Below are positions 27,829-36,440 of a stretch of DNA of 64,000 nucleotides, one piece after another. Source of the DNA: Vibrio bathopelagicus (GTDB lineage Bacteria > Pseudomonadota > Gammaproteobacteria > Enterobacterales > Vibrionaceae); contig NZ_CP062501.1 of assembly GCF_014879975.1 (NCBI RefSeq), forward strand, positions 558,001 to 622,000, read 5' to 3'. The number at the start of each line of letters is the position of its first letter. Position 1 is the first letter of the stretch. A program made the position numbers and the translations under genes. Below the pieces are notes generated by a model. That model made no database searches and was not told the DNA's origin. It saw nothing but the letters and a program-made list of their open reading frames with translations.

Positions 27829-27865
27829 GCCAGCAAACTGATCATCAGGTGCTGGCTTTTCTTTT
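27829..27865 (+). terminator. Terminator after the small split gene
   Basis: GCCAGCA (27829-27835) pairs with TGCTGGC (27850-27856), followed by TTTTCTTTTG. It lies 13 bases after TGA 27816, supporting a gene that ends there. Confidence 0.8.
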
Positions 27866-28004
27866 GTTATATTGACTTAGAGGTATGTGTTTACTTGCGG
27901 TACATGTGACAATAAGCCTTTGAACACTTTACGGTGCAACCATCGTATGAGTGATGCAATTGTCCAAGCCTATTTCTAATCGTTCTAAATTTAAACGGTA
28001 TATT

Positions 28005-28787
28005 ATGACAAGTGTATTTGAGCAGGCGGCTAAAGAGTTATTAAGCCGTCGCACCGCGGGAACTAAAGCGCCAAGATTAATCGAACAATATCGCCCAACC
28101 AGTTTAGATGATGCGTTAGCCATTCAAGAATCAATGATTGAAATACGCGCAGATAGAGTGGGGGGCTGGAAGTGTCTATTACCTCTTGCAGAAAATAAAT
28201 TTATCGTAGCGCCTATTTTCGCTGACAACGTGCAGCAAGGAGATGTTTGTGAACTGTTCGCAGACACAGGGTCTGTGCCAGGCAAAGGGGTAGCCCGAGT
28301 TGAGCCAGAAATCGCTTTTGTGCTGACTAAGTCATTGCCTGCGAACCCAAATGGCTACAGTGAAGCACAAATCAATGATGCAATTGGTTCATGTCGTATG
28401 GCGTTGGAGTTGATTCAATCTCGCTTTGCTGATGACAGTGATGCAGAATTTTACGAAGTTTTAGCCGATTGCTTGGCAAACCAAGGCCTATTTCTTGGTC
28501 CTGAAATAGAGAAAGATAAAGCGTTTGCGGCTGCTAAGGTCGAAGTGGCTATAACTCAAGCTGGAAAGGTTCAGGCATTTTCTGGCGCTCACCCTAACGC
28601 ATTAGCTCAAAACCCTATCTACTGGTTGATCGATACGATGACCAAGCGTGGAGTCAGTTTTGAAGCGGGCGAGGCGATTATTACAGGGTCTTACTGTGGT
28701 GTGGTTGAGCTTGACTTCGACGAGCTAACAACCGTTGCTTATGATGATATCGGAGAGTATCAAGTGACTTTTAAGCAAAAGCGCTAA
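28005..28787 (+). CDS. 2-keto-4-pentenoate hydratase / fumarylacetoacetate hydrolase-family protein
   Basis: The protein has 260 residues from the ATG at 28005 (MTSVFEQAAKELLSRR). It resembles MhpD-type hydratases: an N-terminal helical part with LDDALAIQESMIE, then the FAH-like beta-roll with PGKGVARVEPEIAFVLTKSL, whose E-x-E pattern binds divalent metal. NQGLFLGPEI and a C-terminal GEAIITGSYCGVVEL follow. Members hydrate 2-oxo-pent-4-enoates in aromatic-ring catabolism or decarboxylate related acids. No other catabolic genes are adjacent, so the substrate is open. Confidence 0.85.
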   Translation: MTSVFEQAAKELLSRRTAGTKAPRLIEQYRPTSLDDALAIQESMIEIRADRVGGWKCLLPLAENKFIVAPIFADNVQQGDVCELFADTGSVPGKGVARVEPEIAFVLTKSLPANPNGYSEAQINDAIGSCRMALELIQSRFADDSDAEFYEVLADCLANQGLFLGPEIEKDKAFAAAKVEVAITQAGKVQAFSGAHPNALAQNPIYWLIDTMTKRGVSFEAGEAIITGSYCGVVELDFDELTTVAYDDIGEYQVTFKQKR

Positions 28788-28861
28788 GTCCTTTGCAAGC
28801 TCTGTTTATCAAGAGAGTAGCTCTCTAAAACTCTGCTTTACGCATAGGCAATTTGTTCTCG

Positions 28862-28894
28862 AAAGGCTATTTACTGGTGAGTAAATAGCCTTTT
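28862..28894 (+). terminator. Terminator after the hydratase gene
   Basis: AAAGGCTATTTAC and GTAAATAGCCTTT form a 13-bp stem followed by TTTTCT, about 75 bases past the stop. Confidence 0.85.
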
Positions 28895-29023
28895 CTATTA
28901 TGTGATGTTCAATAGGGTTCTTATTACTTTGCATTAAATTGGGCGTTTAGACGTCTAGACGTTGACAAGTCCTAAGTGTGACATTAGTCTGCTCTCCTTC
29001 CTGTTCTATAGTGTTGTCGTTCC

Positions 29024-30382
29024 ATGTCCAATTCAAAAAATTCTAATGCGGTTATTGCTCCTTCGGCAGTGGCGCTTATCCCTCTGATTGTGTTCCTAGC
29101 GCTGTTTATTGGTGTAGGTACGTACATGTCATTACAAGGCGTCGATTTTGCTTTCTATCAGCTTCCAGCTCCAATTGCGGCTTTGCCTGCGGTGATGTTG
29201 GCGTTGTTGCTAAGCAAAGATAAATTGAATCGTGCTATCGAACAATTCCTGGGTGGAGTCGGTCACAAAGACATTATTGCAATGTGCATGATCTACCTAT
29301 TGGCGGGTGCTTTTGCGGCCGTGGCTAAAGCGTCTGGTGGCGTTGACGCGACCGTAAATCTTGGTCTATCGGCGATTCCAACGAGCATGATTCTGCCGGG
29401 TATCTTCCTAATTTCAGCTTTCATTGCGACAGCAATGGGTACGTCGATGGGCACCATCGCTGCAGTTGCTCCGGTTGCGTTAGGCATTGCAGATTCAGCA
29501 GGCATGAGCATTCCACTGACAGCGGGTGTTGTTTTGAGTGGTGCTATGTTTGGTGACAACCTGTCTATCATCTCTGATACCACGATTGCCGCGACACGTT
29601 CGCAAGGCTGTGAGATGAGAGATAAGTTTAAAGAGAACATCCGTATTGCACTTCCTGCTGCTCTTATCGCGATTGTTATCTTCGCGTTCAACAGCACAGC
29701 AACTCAAGTTCCTGAAACAGGTCCAATCGAGTGGCTGAAAGTACTGCCGTACATCACCATCCTGATTCTTGCGGTATCTGGTATGAATGTCTTTGTCGTG
29801 TTGACCATTGGTATCTTACTGGCGGGTGGCGTGAGCCTAGGTTCTGTTGAGAACTACGGTATGACTGATTACGCTCAAGATATCTATGCAGGCTTTGGCA
29901 ACATGCAGGAGATCTTCTTACTGTCGATGCTGATTGGCGGTTTGAGTGAGCTAATGCGTCGCCAAGGTGGATTGGCGTTCCTGACTAACTTAGTGAGTGG
30001 TGTGATTCGTGCGTTTGGCTCTTCACACTCTAAGCAAGCGAATGGCCGTGCGAGTGAGCTAGGCATTGCTGGCTTGGTATCTATGGTGAACCTATGTACT
30101 GCAAACAACACAGTAGCGATTATTGTGTCTGGTAGCGTGGCTCGCCAATTGGCGGAAGAGAACAATGTATCTCCACGTCGCTCAGCAAGCTTGTTGGATA
30201 TCTTCTCTTGTGTGATTCAAGGCGTATTGCCTTACGGTGCGCAGGTATTGCTATTAGGTTCTGTGTTCAACCTATCGCCGCTAGAGATTGTCTCTAACTC
30301 GTACTACTGTTTTGCACTTGCTATCGTGGCTGTTGTTGCTGTGTTTATCAAACACCCAGCACGCCAAGTGGCTCAAGCTTAG
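29024..30382 (+). CDS. NhaC-family Na+/H+ antiporter
   Basis: The protein has 452 residues and about eleven hydrophobic segments. It shows NhaC-type motifs: FLISAFIATAMGTSMGTIAA, GAMFGDNLSIISDTTIAATR (conserved in the family) and a late NLCTANNTVAIIVSG. It probably exchanges Na+ for H+, or carries amines or acids in antiport, at the inner membrane. Na+ cycling is central to marine Vibrio. It is monocistronic, with a strong terminator after it. Confidence 0.88.
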   Translation: MSNSKNSNAVIAPSAVALIPLIVFLALFIGVGTYMSLQGVDFAFYQLPAPIAALPAVMLALLLSKDKLNRAIEQFLGGVGHKDIIAMCMIYLLAGAFAAVAKASGGVDATVNLGLSAIPTSMILPGIFLISAFIATAMGTSMGTIAAVAPVALGIADSAGMSIPLTAGVVLSGAMFGDNLSIISDTTIAATRSQGCEMRDKFKENIRIALPAALIAIVIFAFNSTATQVPETGPIEWLKVLPYITILILAVSGMNVFVVLTIGILLAGGVSLGSVENYGMTDYAQDIYAGFGNMQEIFLLSMLIGGLSELMRRQGGLAFLTNLVSGVIRAFGSSHSKQANGRASELGIAGLVSMVNLCTANNTVAIIVSGSVARQLAEENNVSPRRSASLLDIFSCVIQGVLPYGAQVLLLGSVFNLSPLEIVSNSYYCFALAIVAVVAVFIKHPARQVAQA

Positions 30383-30402
30383 TAAAAATAGATTTTAATG
30401 AG

Positions 30403-30428
30403 AAGGCGCCGTAATCGGCGCCTTTTTT
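30403..30428. terminator. Terminator after the NhaC-type antiporter
   Basis: AAGGCGCCG and CGGCGCCTT pair around a 4-base loop, followed by TTTT. Confidence 0.9.
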
Positions 30429-30472
30429 GTATCTACAAGAATTGTTCAGAAGCTGGCTTTTGATTTTGAGCT

Positions 30473-31036
30473 TTATTTAAGCAGGCTCTCAAGCTCGTTT
30501 GCTGTCGCGACATTGCAATAACCAAAGCTCAGTGCAGCCATGAATGCGGCGTGGACATGCGCTGCTGGAACCTTAACGCCATTGAACTCCATGTCTAAGG
30601 TTGTGCAAGCATCATGCGCTACGTGGCATTCATAGCCTAAATCGGTTGCTGCGCGAGTCACAGCATCAATACACATGTGGCTCATTGCGCCAACGATGAT
30701 CAGTTTTTCAACGCCTTGCTCTTTTAGCACCTTGTTCAGTTCTGTGTCTCTAAAGCTATTGATTTGATGCTTTACGATGACTGGCTCACCTTCTAGCGGA
30801 GTCACGCTGCTGTGGATTTGAGCACCGTCTGATTCTGGCAAGAAGAACGGAGCATCATTCGTCGGAAACTCATGACGTACATGAACCACAGGAAGTTGCT
30901 TGTCTCTGAAAGCTGATAATAGCTGTGCACCTTTTTCGGCTGCTTTTTCTGTTTCAGACAGAGGCCATTTTGCACCTTCGTATGAAGGGAAATAGTCATT
31001 TTGAAAGTCGATAAGTAGTAGGGCTGTGTTCTTCAT
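30473..31036 (-). CDS. Isochorismatase-family cysteine hydrolase
   Basis: The protein has 187 residues. The catalytic triad of the family is visible: Asp in LLIDFQNDYFPS, Lys in PVIVKHQINSF, and Cys in GAMSHMCIDAVTRAATDLGY. Members hydrolyse amides such as nicotinamide or act on isochorismate; the substrate is not determined. It is divergent from an AraC regulator with an N-terminal amidotransferase-like domain, which may control it. Confidence 0.9.
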   Translation of the reverse strand: MKNTALLLIDFQNDYFPSYEGAKWPLSETEKAAEKGAQLLSAFRDKQLPVVHVRHEFPTNDAPFFLPESDGAQIHSSVTPLEGEPVIVKHQINSFRDTELNKVLKEQGVEKLIIVGAMSHMCIDAVTRAATDLGYECHVAHDACTTLDMEFNGVKVPAAHVHAAFMAALSFGYCNVATANELESLLK

Positions 31037-31113
31037 AGTCTATACCTTTGTATTTAGTGTGTTGCGGTGTAGGGATATTATGAATACTCTGTAGTTTTTA
31101 TCGAACGTCAAAA

Positions 31114-32082
31114 ATGACAGACTATATGGCAATAGTGACAAAATCAGTAATGGTCGAAATCATCGACTATCCAGGCTCTCTGCAAAGTGCCGTGTTTGGA
31201 GTGAAAGAGTTTCTTCAATTGGCTAATAGCCTCGAACCTTCCAATGAGCAGGTTCAGTTTCATGTTGAAATTAAGCCTTACGACGATTGGTCTAAATCGG
31301 TTGATGGATTAATCGAGAACTCAAAAGCAGACATCATTTTGGTGCCGCCAAACTTAGATGGCAGCTACTATTTAGAGCCGGATGAAGGATTGTTGGATTA
31401 CCTTGTACAATCTCATCAACGTGGGGCGATACTGTGTTCTGCTTGCGCGGGCGTGTTTATTTTGGCGGAAACGGGGTTGTTGCAGGGACGAACCGTGACA
31501 ACGCATTGGCAAGCACAACAACAATTCTCGGAGCAATATGCTGAGGTCGATGTTGATGTCGACAAAATTTTGATCGATGACGCTGACATTATCACCGCTG
31601 GTGGTTTGATGTCGTGGATGGATCTCGCTTTGTTTATCCTGACCAAATACACGACACCGACCAATACTCGTAATCTAGGTAAATACCTTGTGCTTGATAC
31701 GGGGTTGAGAGAGCAACGCTACTATCAGAGCTTTGTGCCAAACTATGCTCACAGCAATGACAAGATTGTCTCGGTGCAGCGCTTTATTCAAAAGAACCAT
31801 CACCTTTCGTTGTCTCTTGATCAATTGGCTGAAGAAGCGTTTATGACGCGAAGAACCTTTATTCGTCAATTTACCAAAGCGACCAGCTATACGCCGATCA
31901 ATTATATCCAACATGTGCGTGTTCAAAGTGCATGTGAGTTATTGGAAAGCTCCCATAAACCGGTTGAGCAGATCAGCTACCTAGTTGGCTATGAGGACGT
32001 AAACAGCTTTCGAAAAGTCTTCATGAAAATCATTGGCTTAACACCATCGAGATTTCGTTCTAGATTTCTCTCTGAGGAATGA
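31114..32082 (+). CDS. GlxA-family AraC-type regulator (DJ-1/PfpI domain plus HTH)
   Basis: The protein has 322 residues. Residues 1-190 form a DJ-1/PfpI-like domain: AILCSACAGVFILAETGLLQ has the cysteine at the nucleophile elbow, followed by GRTVTTHWQ and ITAGGLMSWMDLAL. Residues 215-320 are an AraC double helix-turn-helix (LSLDQLAEEAFMTRRTFIRQ, then FTKATSYTPINYIQHVRVQS, VEQISYLVGYEDVNSFRKVF). Such proteins activate catabolic genes. It is divergent from the isochorismatase-like hydrolase only 77 bases away, the likely target. The start has a poor ribosome site; an ATG at 31126 is possible. Confidence 0.88.
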   Translation: MTDYMAIVTKSVMVEIIDYPGSLQSAVFGVKEFLQLANSLEPSNEQVQFHVEIKPYDDWSKSVDGLIENSKADIILVPPNLDGSYYLEPDEGLLDYLVQSHQRGAILCSACAGVFILAETGLLQGRTVTTHWQAQQQFSEQYAEVDVDVDKILIDDADIITAGGLMSWMDLALFILTKYTTPTNTRNLGKYLVLDTGLREQRYYQSFVPNYAHSNDKIVSVQRFIQKNHHLSLSLDQLAEEAFMTRRTFIRQFTKATSYTPINYIQHVRVQSACELLESSHKPVEQISYLVGYEDVNSFRKVFMKIIGLTPSRFRSRFLSEE

Positions 32083-32195
32083 CTTACCATAGATTGATAT
32101 TCAATAGTTATCACTCGCACTGATTCAATGGTTTACTTACGGAATATGTGACGTGATATTGAAATGATCTTTTCTCGAACATAAATGGAATTTTG

Positions 32196-33239
32196 ATGCT
32201 CGCTATTCCCTTGCCATTTGTTGCTGCTCTGTTGTTATTTATCACGGCCGTTTTGCTTCGATATCGTTACCCACAAACAAGTCAAAAACCATTTTGGTTT
32301 ATCATGTTGTGCGCGTTGATGATTACTGTTGTTGGGTTACGTTGGACGGTGGATATTGCATTGTTTCGTTTCTTACAGCCAGCTCTAGGGGCAAGCGTAC
32401 CTGTAACAGCATGGCTCTGTTTTGCGGGGGCTCACCGAAGCAAACCAAACACACATTTGCATTGGTTAGGTCCAGTCGCTGTTCTGGTTGGCTCATTTTC
32501 TTATGAGCACCTTTGGGGCGGGGCGATAGATATATTACTGATCTCGCTATATCTCGGCTATGGTTGCTTGTTGTTGAAATCATCGTTTAACTTTCCAGAG
32601 CAAGTCAGGCTGAGTGATGTATCGAATGTTTTGCTTGCTGAACGTGTTGCTGGTTTTGCTTTGCTGTTTTCAGCTCTCGTGGACGGTATTATCTCGTATG
32701 ATATTTTGCTGCTTAACGCACAATACACCGACTTGATCCTATCTATTAGCTACTTAGTTCTTATTCCCGCGATTGTTGGGGCTGTGATTGTTGTAAGCAC
32801 CAGTACGTCTCCGATTCAGAAGCAAAATCAACAACAGAGCGAACTTCCAACACTAAATAGCTTACCTGACGAAGCTGATGCACTGACACCAAAGGTAAGC
32901 GAAGACAAAGACGTCACGCAGATAGTCGCTAAGTTTGACGCGTTGATGAGAGAGCAACAGGTGTTCAAAGATCCGGATTTGTCCCTTAATCGATTGGCGA
33001 GAAAGCTAGGCATCCCAGCTCGGAAAATATCGTCAGCGGTTAACCAAACTCATAATGAGAACATTTCGAAGGTGATCAACGCTTATCGAATTGAGTACGC
33101 CAAGACTCTATTGAAGCAAAGTGATGACACGATAACTGACATCTTCCTGAAATCAGGCTTTCAAACCAAGTCCAATTTCAATCGTGAGTTTTCAAGGATT
33201 ACTGGGCAAACTCCGAGTGAGTTTCGAAGCTCGCCATAA
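32196..33239 (+). CDS. AraC-family regulator with an N-terminal membrane domain
   Basis: The protein has 347 residues from the ATG at 32196 (GGAA upstream). Residues 1-205 contain about six or seven hydrophobic segments (PFVAALLLFITAVLLRYRYP, AGFALLFSALVDGIISYDIL, SISYLVLIPAIVGAVIVVST). A polar linker of about 45 residues is followed by a C-terminal AraC HTH domain (LSLNRLARKLGIPARKISSA, then TITDIFLKSGFQTKSNFNRE). The architecture implies a membrane-embedded sensor coupled directly to DNA binding. It is co-directional with the preceding AraC gene but 113 bases away, so probably separate. Confidence 0.85.
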   Translation: MLAIPLPFVAALLLFITAVLLRYRYPQTSQKPFWFIMLCALMITVVGLRWTVDIALFRFLQPALGASVPVTAWLCFAGAHRSKPNTHLHWLGPVAVLVGSFSYEHLWGGAIDILLISLYLGYGCLLLKSSFNFPEQVRLSDVSNVLLAERVAGFALLFSALVDGIISYDILLLNAQYTDLILSISYLVLIPAIVGAVIVVSTSTSPIQKQNQQQSELPTLNSLPDEADALTPKVSEDKDVTQIVAKFDALMREQQVFKDPDLSLNRLARKLGIPARKISSAVNQTHNENISKVINAYRIEYAKTLLKQSDDTITDIFLKSGFQTKSNFNREFSRITGQTPSEFRSSP

Positions 33240-33269
33240 GTGTTAGATTGAGTTTGTTTACTTCTAAGT

Positions 33270-34286
33270 TTATCGATTTAGAAAGCCAAAAATGTCATTC
33301 AATATCAATTGATGTAGCTCACCGCGTGAAGCGCCTAAGCCGTCTTTACAAATAATGCCATCGCCCGGTACTTCCTCTTCAAGCATTGCTTCGGCTCCTG
33401 ATTTACATGGTTGAATGAAACTGAAATGAGTGGCGTTTTCGTAGACTTTGTATTGTCTCGAACTAAGAGGAATATGCTCTGCCATGTAGCCAGACTCTAA
33501 TGCCTGAGGTAAGTCGCCAATATCAATCCCAGCAGCCAGTATTAAAGTGGGTACATTGATCTTATTGAAGCTTTGTACCGAAAAGCTACGAGCAAGCCCT
33601 AAATCAAGGCTAACCACGCGCTGTATTCGAGGGTCTGAAAGGCCTTTATCGTTTGGTTCAGCCGTTTGGACTTGCGATAGCCCTAATTCTTCAGAAAGTC
33701 CACAGGTACGTGGGTTAGGGTATATAAGACACTCAGCTTCGAAGATCGCCCTATCGATTTTCGCTCCTGCCAATTGCATCACTGTCCAGCCTCCTAATGA
33801 ATGTCCGATTGCAGTGATATTGTTGGCGTTAACAGATTGCTTCCATAGAACTTCGCTTAACAGGTAATCGAGAGTTCGTGTGATATCTCGCGGTCTTTCC
33901 CACCACTTGGCTGCTTGCTCTGGAGATTGGTCAAAAGATGTGGTTCCCGGGTGATTGATCGCCGCTACGATGTAACCACGATGTGCGAGTGCTGTTGCCA
34001 ACCAGTTTTGGTTGCGCCAGTTTCCTCGGTAGCCGTGTGATAGCAGTATTACTGGAAAAGTACCTGATTGAATTTCTGCATCTTTGATGATTTGTGTACC
34101 GATGAAGGCTGGGTTATCGCCAATCAAGGTTGTGTCTGATACATCTTGGGTGGGATACCAAATCGCAGTGTTTAGCGGGCGATTAGGATCGTCAGTTAAG
34201 GTGATTTGAGTGAATCCGACATCGGAAGCGATGGCAGAAGTACAAAAGGAAAGTAGGAATACGAACAGTAAGTGTGTCCATTTCAT
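33270..34286 (-). CDS. Alpha/beta hydrolase, exported (dienelactone-hydrolase/PAF-AH-like)
   Basis: The protein has 338 residues from the ATG at 34286, chosen for GGAG 8 bases upstream and the signal peptide MKWTHLLFVFLLSFCTSAIA. The hydrolase core shows an oxyanion/strand segment FPVILLSHGYRGNWRNQ, the nucleophile elbow ITAIGHSLGGWTVMQLAGA, and a late histidine in VYENATHFSFIQ. Two cysteine pairs suggest periplasmic disulfides. The substrate is probably an ester or lipid. It converges with the membrane AraC gene. Confidence 0.85.
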   Translation of the reverse strand: MKWTHLLFVFLLSFCTSAIASDVGFTQITLTDDPNRPLNTAIWYPTQDVSDTTLIGDNPAFIGTQIIKDAEIQSGTFPVILLSHGYRGNWRNQNWLATALAHRGYIVAAINHPGTTSFDQSPEQAAKWWERPRDITRTLDYLLSEVLWKQSVNANNITAIGHSLGGWTVMQLAGAKIDRAIFEAECLIYPNPRTCGLSEELGLSQVQTAEPNDKGLSDPRIQRVVSLDLGLARSFSVQSFNKINVPTLILAAGIDIGDLPQALESGYMAEHIPLSSRQYKVYENATHFSFIQPCKSGAEAMLEEEVPGDGIICKDGLGASRGELHQLILNDIFGFLNR

Positions 34287-34411
34287 GAGATTGACTCCAG
34301 TTGAGGTAATTGGAGCCAATATGCGCTAAAGCCAGTGAGGGAGAGACCTCAAATACGATCGAGGACGCCCTAAATCGTGTTTGAGTACAAACTTAGCTAT
34401 TTTGGATGTGC

Positions 34412-35608
34412 TTAACTCAGTTTCTTAGTTACATATTCTTTGTTTCTGACCATTAGCCACATCAAGCCGCCTAGAATACCTACCGATAATTGGATAAAGC
34501 CTAGGTTTTCAATCAGAGAATCTGGGCGGATTGAAACCAAGACCATACCCAGTGAACCACAAATCATGCTAAAGAACTGAATCAATGCAACGGCAGATCC
34601 TGTGTCTTGGTCTTGCTGGTTCAACATTAAGTTAGTGCCTGGTACTCGCATGATGATAACCATCAGCGTCGCTGGTGCTGCGATAAACATAAAGAACCAA
34701 GGTGACAAACCACCGACTGTCAGCGTAAAGATTCCGGCAATCGCTAATAGAGTAAAACACCCTGAAATCACTTTTTGAACCGATACTCGGTAGGACAACT
34801 TCATATAAAGCGTTGGCCCAAATGAGGCGCACAATGCGTTGAATGCGAAAGCGTAACTGAATTGCTGTTCGGTCAATCCGAAGTCATTGATGTAAATATA
34901 AGACCCTGCGGCAAGAAAGCCCATTAGCGCCATTGGTGTGATGGAGAAAATAACCAGCAGCTTTATGAACGAGCGATTCTTCATGACCACGCCCAGCCTC
35001 CCCCATGACCGGAAAATAGAGCCTTGGTATTTGCTTTCGAGTGTCTCTCGGTAGCAAAGCGCCAATACTGATGCGAATGCACCAAAAACGGCGAGGGTAA
35101 CGAACATCATTCTCCAAGATGCAATCTTCAGTAGAAAGGCGCCAAATACTGGTGCAACCATTGGTGCGATGATAACCAGAGACATGATGGTCGCCATGAT
35201 CTTTTCGCGTTCTCGGCCGTCATAAAGGTCTTTCACGATGGCGGTTGCGATAACGGTGATGGCACTGCCCGCAAAGGCTTGGAATATACGAGCACCAATC
35301 AACTGCTCGATGCTATTGGTCATAGCACATAATACGCTCGCCACCATATAGCTTGCGATGCCAATGAGTAGAATAGGCTTACGCCCAAACTTTTCGCTGA
35401 GCGGCCCCCAGAACAACAGGCCAACCGCATAGGTCACGAAGTAGCTGCTCAGGGTAAGGTTGACCATTGATTGGTCAGTATTGAACACCTCAACCATTTG
35501 TGGAAGGGCTGGCAAATACAAGTCGATGGTCAATGGAGGAAACGCACTGATGATGACGAGGAAAAATAGCATACCGGTCTTACCCAGTACTGGTTGTGGT
35601 TTCTTCAA
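34412..35608 (-). CDS. Bcr/CflA-family MFS drug exporter
   Basis: The protein has 398 residues with twelve predicted membrane segments. It starts at TTG 35608, with GGGGA 6 bases upstream. The family marks are present: FPPLTIDLYLPALPQMVEVF after the first helix and FWGPLSEKFGRKPILLIGI in loop 2-3. The AGSAITVIATAIVKDLYDG segment, including the antiporter motif C area, follows. Members export bicyclomycin, chloramphenicol, sulfonamides or dipeptides using the proton gradient. Expression appears monocistronic. Confidence 0.9.
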   Translation of the reverse strand: MKKPQPVLGKTGMLFFLVIISAFPPLTIDLYLPALPQMVEVFNTDQSMVNLTLSSYFVTYAVGLLFWGPLSEKFGRKPILLIGIASYMVASVLCAMTNSIEQLIGARIFQAFAGSAITVIATAIVKDLYDGREREKIMATIMSLVIIAPMVAPVFGAFLLKIASWRMMFVTLAVFGAFASVLALCYRETLESKYQGSIFRSWGRLGVVMKNRSFIKLLVIFSITPMALMGFLAAGSYIYINDFGLTEQQFSYAFAFNALCASFGPTLYMKLSYRVSVQKVISGCFTLLAIAGIFTLTVGGLSPWFFMFIAAPATLMVIIMRVPGTNLMLNQQDQDTGSAVALIQFFSMICGSLGMVLVSIRPDSLIENLGFIQLSVGILGGLMWLMVRNKEYVTKKLS

Positions 35609-35875
35609 GGTATTTCCCCGCTATCCAATAAAGGGCCTTTAATGGATGTGATGTTGGTTTTCAGAAGGTTTAAGACACGCTAGAGATGAAGGATGGATTC
35701 GCTCAAGAACTTGGCGGGAAATCTCTAATGGTTTGTCTCGGCACTTATTATATTACAAAATATTATCACTTTTATAGTGAACGGGTTCAACCTGTTAGTG
35801 GCCAAGCTGGATTGCAATGATGATCGATAGTTTGTGATGCTCATGGAAAGGTTGTGGCAGCTATGAATTAGCTGA

Positions 35876-36256
35876 TTATCTTTTCTTTGGGCGTTTTTCT
35901 ACCAAGCCATTGCGTTCTAAGCCGCGTCTAACACTGCTGCACAGCTTACCAAAACGGCGTAATTCTTCGAAGTTGGGTCCTTGGCCGATTGAAATACTGT
36001 GTTCCCAGTACATCAACTCACTATCGACCATCTCCAATAATTTCTTAGAACAACCAGAGCAGTTTCCTTTCGGTCCACAGATAAACGTCTCCGACTCGTA
36101 AAGAGGGAGTTCGTTTTTAACTTCTTCAATTAGGCTCAGCATTGCTGAATTTAGGTCTGGCTTTTTGTCTGTGAGTGGTTTCAAACTTAGTGCTTGTGAG
36201 GCAATCACAGAAGAAGTTGGTGTGTTGGTATGCAAATTCAAAGCAGCTGATGACAT
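35876..36256 (-). CDS. Conserved-looking hypothetical protein with Cys-rich motif
   Basis: The protein has 126 residues from the ATG at 36256 (GGGG upstream). A longer frame to 36382 reads through basic, unlikely sequence. The N-terminal 40 residues look disordered. The core contains FICGPKGNCSGCSKKLLEMV, a C-x6-C-x2-C set that could bind metal. A helical basic tail follows (RFGKLCSSVRRGLERNGLVE). I do not recognise a function. No partner genes are evident. Confidence 0.7.
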   Translation of the reverse strand: MSSAALNLHTNTPTSSVIASQALSLKPLTDKKPDLNSAMLSLIEEVKNELPLYESETFICGPKGNCSGCSKKLLEMVDSELMYWEHSISIGQGPNFEELRRFGKLCSSVRRGLERNGLVEKRPKKR

Positions 36257-36440
36257 ATCAAAGGCCCCAAGGAAAGAAGAAGAGGCGCATGCTACTCGTC
36301 GCAAGAAAATGGACCTTGATGTAGTGCAATAAGCGTGGAGAATTATCCTAAAGGGGTAGAAGGAAGAGGTAGTCAGAGTCACAAACGTTTTGCGACTCTG
36401 GTTTATCTCCTAGGCTTAGCGCAGAAAATAGGCTTAACGC